From NCBI GenBank assembly GCA_029821875.1, contig JALGXW010000001.1:62001-126000 (forward strand): a stretch of 64,000 bases of DNA. The letters are read 5' to 3'. Position 1 is the first letter of the stretch. Each line of letters opens with the position of its first letter. Positions 43,653-52,150 of the stretch are shown one piece after another. Under the pieces are notes generated by a model. That model saw only the letters and a list, made by a program, of their open reading frames with translations. It was not told the DNA's origin and made no database searches. Made by a program: the position numbers and the translations under genes. This DNA comes from Candidatus Hebobacterum abditum. GTDB taxonomy: Bacteria; Armatimonadota; Hebobacteria; Hebobacterales; Hebobacteraceae.

Positions 43653-44814
43653 GTGTCACCTCCTGGCCGACGGTCTGGGCTGAGATCACATTGCCGTCAC
43701 GGCTCGGCTCGCCGATCACGATGTCGCTCCCGAGACGGCCGATCACTGGATACCCAGCCCTAGGAGTCCACACGAGGTCGGGGTCTGGACACATCGCCCG
43801 AATTCCGGCCTCCTCGCTCGATATGAACAGCCAACTCCCCTTCCGCGCCGCCACCAGCGGCCGCAGCTTGATCCGATCATTCACTCCCACCATCTCCCCC
43901 TGCCGTCCGAAGATGATGGCGAACGGTCCGTTGACCAGGGCGCTGCCGTAGACCTGCCGGAGCGCCTGGTAGAGCCGGCGCCTCGGTCCTGGCAGCCGAT
44001 CGATCTGCTCCCAGAAGGGAGCGGCCATTACATCGCAGGCGACCTCGACGGGAAGGCTGTGTCGCCTTATCAGTAGATCGAGCAGGTAGGCCATGACCTC
44101 CGTGTCGGTGCGCATCGTGCACTTGTAGCCGAACATCTCGAGATACCTTCTGTTGATCCCGTAGGAGGAGATCTCACCATTGTGCACGACGGCCCAGTCC
44201 AGAAGTGTGAACGGATGGGCCCCCGCCCACCACCCCGGCGTATTCGTCGGGAATCGTCCGTGAGCGATCCAGATATAGGCCTCGTACTCCTCCAGCCGGA
44301 AGAAGTCGGCGATGTCCTCTGCGTAGCCAACGGCCTTGAAGGCGCCCATGTTCTTCCCGCTGGAGAAGACGAAGGCTCCGGGCATCTCGGCGTTGATGCG
44401 CATGACTCGCTCGAGCACGAAGTCTTCCGGGGTGCTGCCGGACTCCTGCAGCTGCAGCGGGCGCGGCTGCACGAAGTACCTCATCAGCAGCGGGGGATTG
44501 ACTATGTTCGGGTTCGGGCGGGTCGGAATCCGCTCGTCAAGATCCACATCGAAGTCCTGCTCCAGCAGCGCTTCCGCGCCCTCCTGCGCGGAGGCCGTAT
44601 CGAACATCATGTGCAGCGCGAACTGATCCGCTCGGTCCGGGTAGATGCCATAGCAGGCGAAGCCGCCGCCAAGGCCGTTGGACCTCTCGTGAAGGATAGC
44701 GATCGAGGAGCGGATGGCACTTCCGTCCACCCTCTCTCCTGTGAGGCTCATCATCCCGCTCAGGCCGCAGCCCGATACGTTGCGCCGGCCTCGGTCGAAG
44801 CTAGCTTGAGTCAT
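43645..44814 (-). CDS. Class II glutamine amidotransferase subunit of glutamate synthase
   Basis: 389 residues from the ATG at 44814. The Ntn-hydrolase Cys is Cys16 in VSGCGLSG, so a 15-residue propeptide must be removed to free it. Class II features follow: ERSNGLGGGFACYGIYP, then WIAHGRFPTNTPGWW, VVHNGEISSYGINRRYLE and TDTEVMAYLLDLL, all GATase-II signatures. It supplies ammonia to the FMN subunit. The longer open frame to 45141 is a shadow of the Hdr gene. Overlaps that gene by 14 bases and the next by 8. Confidence 0.9.
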   Translation of the reverse strand: MTQASFDRGRRNVSGCGLSGMMSLTGERVDGSAIRSSIAILHERSNGLGGGFACYGIYPDRADQFALHMMFDTASAQEGAEALLEQDFDVDLDERIPTRPNPNIVNPPLLMRYFVQPRPLQLQESGSTPEDFVLERVMRINAEMPGAFVFSSGKNMGAFKAVGYAEDIADFFRLEEYEAYIWIAHGRFPTNTPGWWAGAHPFTLLDWAVVHNGEISSYGINRRYLEMFGYKCTMRTDTEVMAYLLDLLIRRHSLPVEVACDVMAAPFWEQIDRLPGPRRRLYQALRQVYGSALVNGPFAIIFGRQGEMVGVNDRIKLRPLVAARKGSWLFISSEEAGIRAMCPDPDLVWTPRAGYPVIGRLGSDIVIGEPSRDGNVISAQTVGQEVTRE

Positions 44815-46180
44815 CGTCGCTGTCCTCCGTCTCCGCCCTATCTTCGCTCGTCGCGGGTAGTGGGCTCGGCCCGAGGAGTTCTCGCAGTTCCTCAATGGCG
44901 ACCTCGGGCGGGGGTGGGAGCCCCAGTCGCCGGCGCTGAGCCACAGATGCCTGTGTGAGCTGGCCCTTGTCGCGGAAGGTCCGCATGCCCTCGAGGGCCG
45001 CTGGGGGCGCCAACCCCTGCTCAATGGCAAGGTGCTTGGCCTGGCGCAGGATGGACATCTGATCGTACTTGCTGGGGCAAAGTTCCGCGCATGTGTAGCA
45101 CTCGACACACTTCCAGAGGTCAGGTGAGCGCAGCACCTCATCTACCTGTCCGGCCGCCAGCGCGCGGATGAGCGCGTTGGGATCATACGTTGGGTCAGCG
45201 TGTGCGACGGGACAGTCATCGACACAGGCGCCGCACTCGGCGCATGCGCGCAAGAGATTCAGATCCCAGTGGTTCGTCACGAGGTCGAAGGCCTCAGTGC
45301 GTCCGCGCCAGCGGTCGAGGAAGGGCCCGACATCGACTCTGTGTCGGTCGAGTCCTAGCTCGGCCGGCTCCATGCCCAGCGAGAGGCCAAGGAGTTCGGG
45401 GTAGTACAGGACCGGGAGGTGGACAGCTTCTCCTTCCCGCTGGAGCAGGAACTGCATGTTGTCGTACTGCATCATGCATGACGGGCACACGAGAGTCAGC
45501 GCGTCGGCTTCTTCGTCGATCATGTCCCGCAGCTTGCCCCGGCACATGGCGCGAGCCGTATCCTCTTCGCCCGCGCGCAGAAGCAGATTGCCGCAGCACT
45601 CCATCTTGGAGGGGTAGGGGAGACTGTCGGCGCCAAGGGCCTCGACGAGTTCGTCGAACTTCTTGGGCCAGAACGGATCGTCGAACAGCAGCTCGCCGCT
45701 CGGACGGAGAAGGTGGCAGCCGTAGTGCACCGCGATCCGGAGGCCGGTCATGGGGTAGACGACACGGTTCCGCAACGCGCCCGGCCCCACGTCCTGGTAG
45801 AGCAAATCGAGCACATGCATGACGTCGGTCGTGCCGCGGTAACGCCGTCCGATGCGCGCCAGCTCGGTGTTGACCTCCTCCCGGAGCGCGGGCTCGGAGA
45901 GAAGCTTGACCTGCGCCTCCTTCAACGTCGAGAAGCAGCCAGTGCATGGCGTCACGAACACCCGCCCGGCCTCCTCCGCTACCGTGAGATTCCGAGCAGC
46001 AGTCAGAAGCCAGTCCCGGTAGCTCATGTTGCGGATCATGGTCTTCTCCGGACAGCAGGTGAGGCCGTCCACATCGACCGCATCGATCCCCAGTCGCTCA
46101 AAGACAGCGCGTGTGGACTTCTCCATGTAGGGAAGACGCCCCGGGACGTAGCAACCCCAGAAATAGGCGTAAGCAGGCAT
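44801..46180 (-). CDS. HdrB-HdrC-like fusion Fe-S protein
   Basis: 459 residues. The N-terminal 290 residues carry two CCG-type domains as in HdrB: first Cys10, Cys42-Cys43 and Cys79/Cys82 (TPCTGCF), second HYGCHLLRP, then MECCGN and CPSCMMQYDN. The C-terminal part has two [4Fe-4S] clusters as in HdrC (CAECGACVDDCP; CVECYTCAELCP). Domain order HdrB then HdrC in one chain. Known members pass electrons to disulfides or from ferredoxin; this one leads the glutamate synthase operon and overlaps its amidotransferase gene, so it may serve as electron input. The exact partner is inferred, not seen. Confidence 0.85.
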   Translation of the reverse strand: MPAYAYFWGCYVPGRLPYMEKSTRAVFERLGIDAVDVDGLTCCPEKTMIRNMSYRDWLLTAARNLTVAEEAGRVFVTPCTGCFSTLKEAQVKLLSEPALREEVNTELARIGRRYRGTTDVMHVLDLLYQDVGPGALRNRVVYPMTGLRIAVHYGCHLLRPSGELLFDDPFWPKKFDELVEALGADSLPYPSKMECCGNLLLRAGEEDTARAMCRGKLRDMIDEEADALTLVCPSCMMQYDNMQFLLQREGEAVHLPVLYYPELLGLSLGMEPAELGLDRHRVDVGPFLDRWRGRTEAFDLVTNHWDLNLLRACAECGACVDDCPVAHADPTYDPNALIRALAAGQVDEVLRSPDLWKCVECYTCAELCPSKYDQMSILRQAKHLAIEQGLAPPAALEGMRTFRDKGQLTQASVAQRRRLGLPPPPEVAIEELRELLGPSPLPATSEDRAETEDSDDDSS

Positions 46181-46233
46181 GTGCGCCTCCGCAAGGCGTG
46201 CCCCGCCACTGGCCGACAGGGCTTCAGGGGGGG

Positions 46234-46256
46234 CGGCGGTAGGTGACCTACTGCCG
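46234..46256 (-). promoter_or_regulatory. Operator-like palindrome in the HdrBC-glutamate synthase leader
   Basis: 23-bp inverted repeat centred on base 46245: CGGC-G-GTAGGT-G-ACCTAC-T-GCCG with one mismatch pair. It lies just downstream of the predicted start of transcription (near 46268), the usual place of a repressor operator; an RNA hairpin is an alternative. Confidence 0.5.
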
Positions 46257-46274
46257 GCCGCCGCTCCTACTCCG

Positions 46275-46304
46275 AGTATACCCTTCCACGTCCGGCTGAG
46301 TCAA
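46275..46304 (-). promoter_or_regulatory. Promoter of the HdrBC-glutamate synthase operon
   Basis: On the minus strand TTGACT (46304-46299), 18-bp spacer, TATACT (46280-46275): five of six matches at both boxes. Confidence 0.8.
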
Positions 46305-46489
46305 CCCCTTGTGTCTCACCTGCAGCTTCGTTGGTGGGCGGGCCTCCAGCGAGACGCAAGCCTGTGTGGGGGTGCTGTGGGGAGAGGGTGAAGGCTGTTG
46401 GGAGCTGGCGGCGAGGGGTGGAGCGGAGCGCTAAGGAGGGGGGAGAACTGCCGGATGAAACGCCCGAGTGCAAGGGCGGAGAGGTGTCG

Positions 46490-47449
46490 CTAGGCGCCGC
46501 CGCGCGCGCGGAGGACCTCTATGGTGTCGGGGTCCTCCGCGATTGCGATGGGCGTGTTGCCCTCGCTGTTCTCTGGTTGGGAGCGGGCGCCGGCGATGAG
46601 GATGAGGTCGGCGATCTCCGCATGCCCGCCCTGGGCCGCGAAGTGCAACGCGGTCCAGTCGTTGGGATTCGTGGCATCCGGATCGGCTCCGGCGCAGAGA
46701 AGGCGCTCGACGATGATGACATCTCCCCGCGAGGCGGCGGCCATCAGCGGTGTCCATCCGTCGCCCGACAGGGCGTTGACATCCGCGCCGCGCTCGATCA
46801 GCAGGTTGGCGATCTCGGTGGTATGCGCGAGGCGCAGCGGAGCGATGTCGTTATCATCCATCGCGTTGACATCCGCGCCCGTGTCGAGCAGACGCTGGAC
46901 TGTCCGAGCACTCACCCCGCGTGCAGCTTCATGGAGCGGCGTGCGGCCGTCAATGCCCCGTGCGTCGGTCCTCGCGCCAGCGTTGAGCAGCAGTTCCACA
47001 ACGTCGGCGCGCCCGCGTCGAGCCGCGAAGATAAGAGGAGTCTGACCGCCGCGCAACGAGCAGTTCGGGTTCGCTCCGTGCTTCAGCAAGAGATCAACTA
47101 CCTTCCTCGATGCACGAACGTCCCTACACCAGACGGCATCGATCAGAGGCGTGTCGCCGTGGTCTGAACGCGCCTCCAACTCCGCGCCGTTGTTGAGCAG
47201 GCACTCAACAACCTGCACCTGACCACGACTGGCGGCGAAGTGGAGTGGTGTCTCGCCCCACCGATGGCGCGCGTTGATGTCTGCCCCGCGTTGAAGATGA
47301 CGTTCGACGGCCTCCACATCGCCGTGCGCAGCCGCGCGATGAAGCCCCGGGCAGGCAGTAATGCAGCCCCGGCCCTTGCCCAACATCACCGAACACACAG
47401 CGATGAGGGCAAGACTCAAGCAGGCGAAGACTATCCCGCTCTTCTGCAT
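46490..47449 (-). CDS. Secreted or anchored ankyrin-repeat protein
   Basis: 319 residues. An N-terminal hydrophobic segment (GIVFACLSLALIAVCSVML) acts as signal or anchor. Then eight full ankyrin repeats and part of a ninth run to the end, each with TPLHFAA-type and GADVN-type motifs. Ankyrins bind proteins; the target is unknown. Ribosome site GCAGGAGG upstream of the ATG. Divergent from the glycosidase-domain gene. Confidence 0.82.
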   Translation of the reverse strand: MQKSGIVFACLSLALIAVCSVMLGKGRGCITACPGLHRAAAHGDVEAVERHLQRGADINARHRWGETPLHFAASRGQVQVVECLLNNGAELEARSDHGDTPLIDAVWCRDVRASRKVVDLLLKHGANPNCSLRGGQTPLIFAARRGRADVVELLLNAGARTDARGIDGRTPLHEAARGVSARTVQRLLDTGADVNAMDDNDIAPLRLAHTTEIANLLIERGADVNALSGDGWTPLMAAASRGDVIIVERLLCAGADPDATNPNDWTALHFAAQGGHAEIADLILIAGARSQPENSEGNTPIAIAEDPDTIEVLRARGGA

Positions 47450-47698
47450 CTAGCCGGGCCTCCTGCGGGGGGCACGTGCTGGGTCTCCCTGAGCCCTGGT
47501 AGGCATGTTTCCACAGAGATGGCCGATTTGGCAGAACTTACTTGCTGGGCAAGCCTGGCGGCGTGAGAGCGCTCTTGCACACGTGTGCCGGTTGGCGCGG
47601 CACGGCCCGCACGGCAGGAGCGCACGTAGGCTCCGGGGAAGTCGACGGGGGCATTTGGGGCGGAGACGCGGTTCGAGATCAAGTAGACCACAGCTGAG

Positions 47699-49867
47699 AT
47701 GGCGAAGCCGCAGCGGCTGGCAGCAGCGTACGCAATAGGCCTTGTCCTTCTGGTCGTGCTCCCCTTGGCCGGCGTAGCCGACGAGGCGGTGCCGATCGGC
47801 CCCGGCGCGACCTACCAGAGCATGTATCGCCCGGAGGGGCCCTGGGCCATCCACATCCTCGAAGCTGATCTGGGAGCGGAGTACCTCGAGCTGCGGGCCC
47901 TGCTGGGCGGAGGCGATACCATGGCCCGGGGGCAGCTCTCCCGGGTGCTAGAAGCCGCCGAGTCGGATGTCATCCGTCCGGTGGCCGGGGTGAACGGCGA
48001 CTTCTTCTCGCTGGCCGGAGGGAGCCACGAGGGCATCCCGCTGGGCCTCCACGTGGAGAGTGGCGAGCTTGTCAGCTTCCCCGACCCGGCCCGGTCCGTC
48101 TTCTACATACTAGAGGATGGCACACACCACATTGACAGGCTGAGGGCCAACGCTTGGGTGCGCGGGCCAGGCAATCTGCTGTTCCCATTGATGGAGCTGA
48201 ACCGACCGCCGAGGTTCGCCGAGCTGGCGCTGTTCACGCGGCACTTCGGCGAGTACACGAGATCGGAGAAAAAGGCGACGCAGATAGCCCTGGTCGGCCT
48301 GTCCGACCGGCTTCACCCGAATGCGGATGTGAGCGCGCGTATCGCCAGCATCTCGACGGGAGTCAGTCAGCGGATACCGCCCGAAGGGGCCGTCTTGGTG
48401 GCGCGAGGTATTGCCGCGTACGCGCTGCGGAAGCTGCAGGTCGGCGATGAAGTGACCCTGTGCCTGGACCTCCTCCCAGAGAAAGGCCGGATCGATCAGG
48501 CCATCGGAGGTGGTCCGCGGCTGGTGAGGAACGATGTGGGTCTGGTGGAGCATGCCAGGGAACGGTTCGCCACCAGTTTCGCAACGAGGCGGCATCCCCG
48601 CACGGGGCTGGGACTGCGCGATGGTACGCTGGTCATGGCCGTCGTCGACGGACGGCAGCCCGGCTACAGCGAGGGAATGACGCTCTACGAGTTCACCCAA
48701 CTGTTCCTGGAACTGGAATGCTCCGATGCGATGAACCTCGATGGTGGCGGCTCCGCGACCATGGTGGTACGGGATCGTCTTATGAACTCACCATCGGGCG
48801 GATACCAGCGGGCGGTGGCGAATGCGCTGGGCCTCCTGACAACATCACCCCTTGGCCCCCCGGTGCGGCTTGCCCTGGAGCCGAGGACGATGACAGTCCT
48901 CAGCGGGGAGCGGGTGGAACTGCGGCCCTTGGCGCTGGACAAGTACTACAACCCTGTCCCGGTTGATCCGGCCGACGTCAGATGGCGCCTGCCAGCGATA
49001 CTCGGGGCGGTGGACGACGCGGGTGTGTTTAGAGCGGCCGATCTTTCAGTGTCGACCATGGCCCGTGTATCGGCGAGATTGGAGGGTCTGTCTGCCTCGG
49101 CGATAGTGAGGGTGGCACCCTTCCCTGACCGCATCGTGGTGACGCCTCCGCGAGCTGCGCTGATGCCAGGCGCCTCCCAGCAGTTCCGCGCGCGAGCCTA
49201 TGACAGCGAGGGCCAGCCGATGCGCCTGTCGCCGGAGCGGCTGGAGTGGCGCCTCTCGCCCGAGGAAGCGGGCGGGGAACTCAACCAGGCGGGCCTGCTG
49301 CGCGCCCCAGGGAGGGGCGGGAAGATCTCAGTCCTGGCATGTGTCGGCGATGTCTGCGGCGGGGCCGAAGTGACCGTGGCGACACGCCTTGCCATGCTGG
49401 AGGACTTCGAGCGCGCCGGGCAGTGGTCGCGCCAATCTCAGCCCGCGGGGATCCCAGTGGCCGTCCACTGGGTGACGGACCCCTTGAGGGACGACAATCA
49501 CTGTCTCCGTCTCGGATACGATTTCACCCAGGGCGAAGGCACACGAACGGCTCATGCTGTTCTCGCGGTCCCACTGCCAGATGCGGGGTCCTTCTCCGTG
49601 CGTGTGCTGGGCGATGGTCGTGGATGCTGGCTGCGCGCGCGCCTTCGAGACGCTGCCGGCCGCGGATTCACAGTCGACCTGGCGGACAAGGTCACTTGGT
49701 CTTCGGCCTGGCGAGAAGTGGACGCGGCCTTGCCGGAGGAAGCAGAGCCGCCCGTCACGCTCGAGTCCGTCTACTTGGCCGAGTTCCACGAGGATCGGAG
49801 GCCGGTGGGCGCGGTCTACTTCGATGACATATGTGCCGGCCCTGGGGGCTCAGAAGAAGGACGATAG
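47699..49867 (+). CDS. Secreted phosphodiester glycosidase (NAGPA) domain protein
   Basis: 722 residues. Signal peptide (AAYAIGLVLLVVLPLAGVA). NAGPA domain about 90-385: VAGVNGDFFSLAGG, HEGIPLGLHVESGELV, RTGLGLRDGTLVMAVVDGR and NLDGGGSATMVV (near 346), the family signature. Two Ig-like/invasin-type beta domains (about 395-560) follow, then a C-terminal beta-sandwich (about 575-715) of carbohydrate-binding type. The family hydrolyses sugar-phosphodiester bonds (uncovering enzyme in animals) or acts on exopolysaccharide; substrate here unknown. Starts a plus-strand group ending with nadE. Confidence 0.85.
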   Translation: MAKPQRLAAAYAIGLVLLVVLPLAGVADEAVPIGPGATYQSMYRPEGPWAIHILEADLGAEYLELRALLGGGDTMARGQLSRVLEAAESDVIRPVAGVNGDFFSLAGGSHEGIPLGLHVESGELVSFPDPARSVFYILEDGTHHIDRLRANAWVRGPGNLLFPLMELNRPPRFAELALFTRHFGEYTRSEKKATQIALVGLSDRLHPNADVSARIASISTGVSQRIPPEGAVLVARGIAAYALRKLQVGDEVTLCLDLLPEKGRIDQAIGGGPRLVRNDVGLVEHARERFATSFATRRHPRTGLGLRDGTLVMAVVDGRQPGYSEGMTLYEFTQLFLELECSDAMNLDGGGSATMVVRDRLMNSPSGGYQRAVANALGLLTTSPLGPPVRLALEPRTMTVLSGERVELRPLALDKYYNPVPVDPADVRWRLPAILGAVDDAGVFRAADLSVSTMARVSARLEGLSASAIVRVAPFPDRIVVTPPRAALMPGASQQFRARAYDSEGQPMRLSPERLEWRLSPEEAGGELNQAGLLRAPGRGGKISVLACVGDVCGGAEVTVATRLAMLEDFERAGQWSRQSQPAGIPVAVHWVTDPLRDDNHCLRLGYDFTQGEGTRTAHAVLAVPLPDAGSFSVRVLGDGRGCWLRARLRDAAGRGFTVDLADKVTWSSAWREVDAALPEEAEPPVTLESVYLAEFHEDRRPVGAVYFDDICAGPGGSEEGR

Positions 49868-49913
49868 CGCGCGGGCGGAGGATCGGCGGGCCCGCAGTGT
49901 AAGGAGGCCGGAC

Positions 49914-50597
49914 ATGGGCGATGTGCCGACCTATGTGTGTCGCCGGACGCCTGAGCCGATCACGATAGACGGCCACCTGAGCGAGGCCGTGTGGCCGCGG
50001 TCGCAGCCCGTGGGCGATTTCGTGCTGGCCGACGGCACCGCGGCCCCACAGCTTCCAACCGAGGTGCGGGCCTGCTGGGACTCCGCCAACCTCTACCTAG
50101 CCTTCACAGCCATCGACACCGACATCTGGGGGAACATGAGCCGACGGGACGATGCCATCTACGACGAAGAGGTGGTCGAGGCATTCGTCTGCTCGGGTGA
50201 GGATGTGACCCGCTACTTCGAGTTCGAGTTCAGTCCCCACAATGTGGTCTTCGATGCGGCAATCGAGTGTCCTGAATCGGGGGATCGGCGGTTCATGAAG
50301 GTGGACGCCGGTTGGGACTGCAATGGCCTTGCCTCGGCCGTTCACGTCGTCGGGACTCTGGACGACCACGCCGATGTCGATGAGAAGTGGACCGTGGAGG
50401 TGGCCCTGCCTTTCAGCCAGATCGGCCGAGCTGGCAAGCCGCCGACCGAAGGAGAGACGTGGCGGGCGAACTTCTACCGGATCGACCGAGCTGGCGAAGG
50501 TGAGTTTAGCTGCTGGTCGCCGACGCTGGCCGATCCGCCCAACTTCCACGTCCCGCGCCGTTTCGGCCTCCTGAAGTTCTCCCTTGAGACGGCCTGA
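49914..50597 (+). CDS. CBM9-like (family 9 carbohydrate-binding) domain protein
   Basis: 227 residues from the ATG at 49914, with TAAGGAGG upstream. ITIDGHLSEAVWPRSQPVGDF, ACWDSANLYLAFTAIDTDIW and the DDAIYDEEVVEAFV segment are typical of CBM9-like domains, as is EKWTVEVALPFSQIG. There is no signal peptide, which is odd for a carbohydrate-binding module, so it may be cytoplasmic or exported another way. It follows the glycosidase gene by 46 bases. The open frame further upstream is a shadow of that gene. Confidence 0.8.
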   Translation: MGDVPTYVCRRTPEPITIDGHLSEAVWPRSQPVGDFVLADGTAAPQLPTEVRACWDSANLYLAFTAIDTDIWGNMSRRDDAIYDEEVVEAFVCSGEDVTRYFEFEFSPHNVVFDAAIECPESGDRRFMKVDAGWDCNGLASAVHVVGTLDDHADVDEKWTVEVALPFSQIGRAGKPPTEGETWRANFYRIDRAGEGEFSCWSPTLADPPNFHVPRRFGLLKFSLETA

Positions 50598-50688
50598 GCG
50601 CGAAAACTGGCGAGACGACGGCCGGGCGGGGCAAGGGCCGATGTCGCAGTCGCAACGGCGCCGCGAGGATGACGGCCAAGGGATCGAG

Positions 50689-50718
50689 TTGCCTTCACTC
50701 GCCTCGGGGTGGTAACCT
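50689..50718 (+). promoter_or_regulatory. Possible promoter before the PHP-domain gene
   Basis: TTGCCT, 18-bp spacer, TAACCT with TGG before it, about 20 bases ahead of the start codon. Match is partial. Confidence 0.3.
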
Positions 50719-50738
50719 GAGGGCCAGGGAGGGATGAC

Positions 50739-52106
50739 ATGAGACCCGAGCGTGCTCTGCTTGTGTTACCTATGCTGTTCCTGCTGGCGAGCGCTGCCTT
50801 CGGCGCGAATGTCGAGATCACCTCACCGGCGAGCGGCGCCCGACTCACCGCCCTCATCACCGTGACGGCGAGAGTCGATGCCGGACCGGACGAGGATCTC
50901 ACGCCGCCGGTTCTCCAGACCATCGACGGCCGCCAGATCCCCATGGTGCTCGAGTCTGATGGGGTCTACACAGGACAAGTCGACACGACCACACTGCCGA
51001 ACGGCCACCAGTCGCTGCTCGTGTTCGTCACGCCCAAGGGGGTCGAGCCCGAACGCAGAGACGACTATGCCGACTCCTCTTGGGGGGCTGACAAGCTCAT
51101 CTCCGGCGCTGAGACGCGGGTCGTTGTGCGCAATCCCTACAAGTTCTACTGGGGAGACCTTCACGCCCACAGCACCTACTCCGATGGCGCCTGGTATCCC
51201 AAGGAGGTCTACGAGTTCGCGCGCGATGAGGCCAAGGTCGATTTCTTCGCAGTCACGGATCACGCGGAGATCCTCACGGTCGAGGAGTATGCCGATGTTG
51301 TCGCTCAGGCAAACGCAGCTGACGAGCCCGGACGCTTCGTTGCCCTGTACGGTGTCGAGAGCACCAACACGGACACGGGGCACGCGAACTTCTACATGTC
51401 CCCGGTCCATGTTCTGCCATACGACCTCAATGACTTCTATCGGACCCTTGGCGAGATGGACCTCATCGGCCACTTCAACCACCCGTGGAAGGTGTACCCG
51501 GAGCAGAGCTCGTTCAACGACTTCCAGGGCTTTCGCTACGCGCCCGAGGGGGACAGCTGCATGGCAATGGTGGAGCTGCGCAACGAGGGCGAAGAGGAGT
51601 GCTACATCGCCATGCTGGACAACGGGTGGCACGTGGGCGCCGCGGGCTGCGCAGACAAGCACTCGCCGGAGTGGGGGCAGGGCCCCACCTGGACCGTGGT
51701 GCTGGCGCGGGAGCTGACGCGCGAAAGCGTCCTGGAGGCAATGCGGGCCCGGCGCATCTACAGCACAGCCGATCGGAACATGAAGCTGGAGTTTACGCTG
51801 GACGGCGAGGATATGGGGGCGCGGATCTCGCGACCGGCCGGGGAGTACGACTTCTCGGTATCTGTGGATGATCCGGATCTGGCGGATCGGGTCGAGCAGG
51901 TCGACGTGTTCCTGGATGGGCGCATCGAGGCGAAGATGGGGTCGGAGCCGGCCGCTCGGGTCGCGTTCGGGGGTCCTCTGACGTTCTCGGCGGGGAATCA
52001 CTACTGCTTCGTCCGCGTGACCCAGCCCGAGGGGCGGACGACCTGGTCGAGTCCTATCTGGGTGAGCGCCTACGAGTACTCGCCCGAAGTCGAGGCCGGG
52101 CAGTAG
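50739..52106 (+). CDS. Secreted PHP-domain (DUF3604-like) phosphoesterase
   Basis: 455 residues with a signal peptide (LLVLPMLFLLASAAFGA). An N-terminal Ig-like domain (about 25-120) leads to the PHP metal site: GDLHAHSTYSDG near 140, FFAVTDHAEIL near 170, GHFNHPW near 245 and GCADKHSPEWG near 300. A beta-sandwich C-terminal domain ends the protein. PHP proteins are metal-dependent phosphoesterases, often of trinuclear type. Substrate unknown; together with the two genes upstream it suggests a set for handling phosphorylated sugar polymers outside the cell. SD GGGAGG. Confidence 0.82.
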   Translation: MRPERALLVLPMLFLLASAAFGANVEITSPASGARLTALITVTARVDAGPDEDLTPPVLQTIDGRQIPMVLESDGVYTGQVDTTTLPNGHQSLLVFVTPKGVEPERRDDYADSSWGADKLISGAETRVVVRNPYKFYWGDLHAHSTYSDGAWYPKEVYEFARDEAKVDFFAVTDHAEILTVEEYADVVAQANAADEPGRFVALYGVESTNTDTGHANFYMSPVHVLPYDLNDFYRTLGEMDLIGHFNHPWKVYPEQSSFNDFQGFRYAPEGDSCMAMVELRNEGEEECYIAMLDNGWHVGAAGCADKHSPEWGQGPTWTVVLARELTRESVLEAMRARRIYSTADRNMKLEFTLDGEDMGARISRPAGEYDFSVSVDDPDLADRVEQVDVFLDGRIEAKMGSEPAARVAFGGPLTFSAGNHYCFVRVTQPEGRTTWSSPIWVSAYEYSPEVEAGQ

Positions 52107-52150
52107 TCTGCTCAGATCCCGATGCCGCCTCGGGCGGCGGAGCGGACACG

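Larger units (their letters stand above)
46181..46489. other. Regulatory region between Hdr gene and ankyrin gene
   Basis: Holds the operon promoter (46275-46304), a palindrome downstream of it (46234-46256) and about 185 further bases up to the ankyrin gene's stop at 46490. In that last part I see nothing convincing. Confidence 0.6.

Noticed and set aside
43645-45141. 498-residue form of the amidotransferase
   Set aside because: The extra N-terminus is antisense-like sequence inside the HdrBC gene; the Cys16 catalytic site fits the ATG at 44814.
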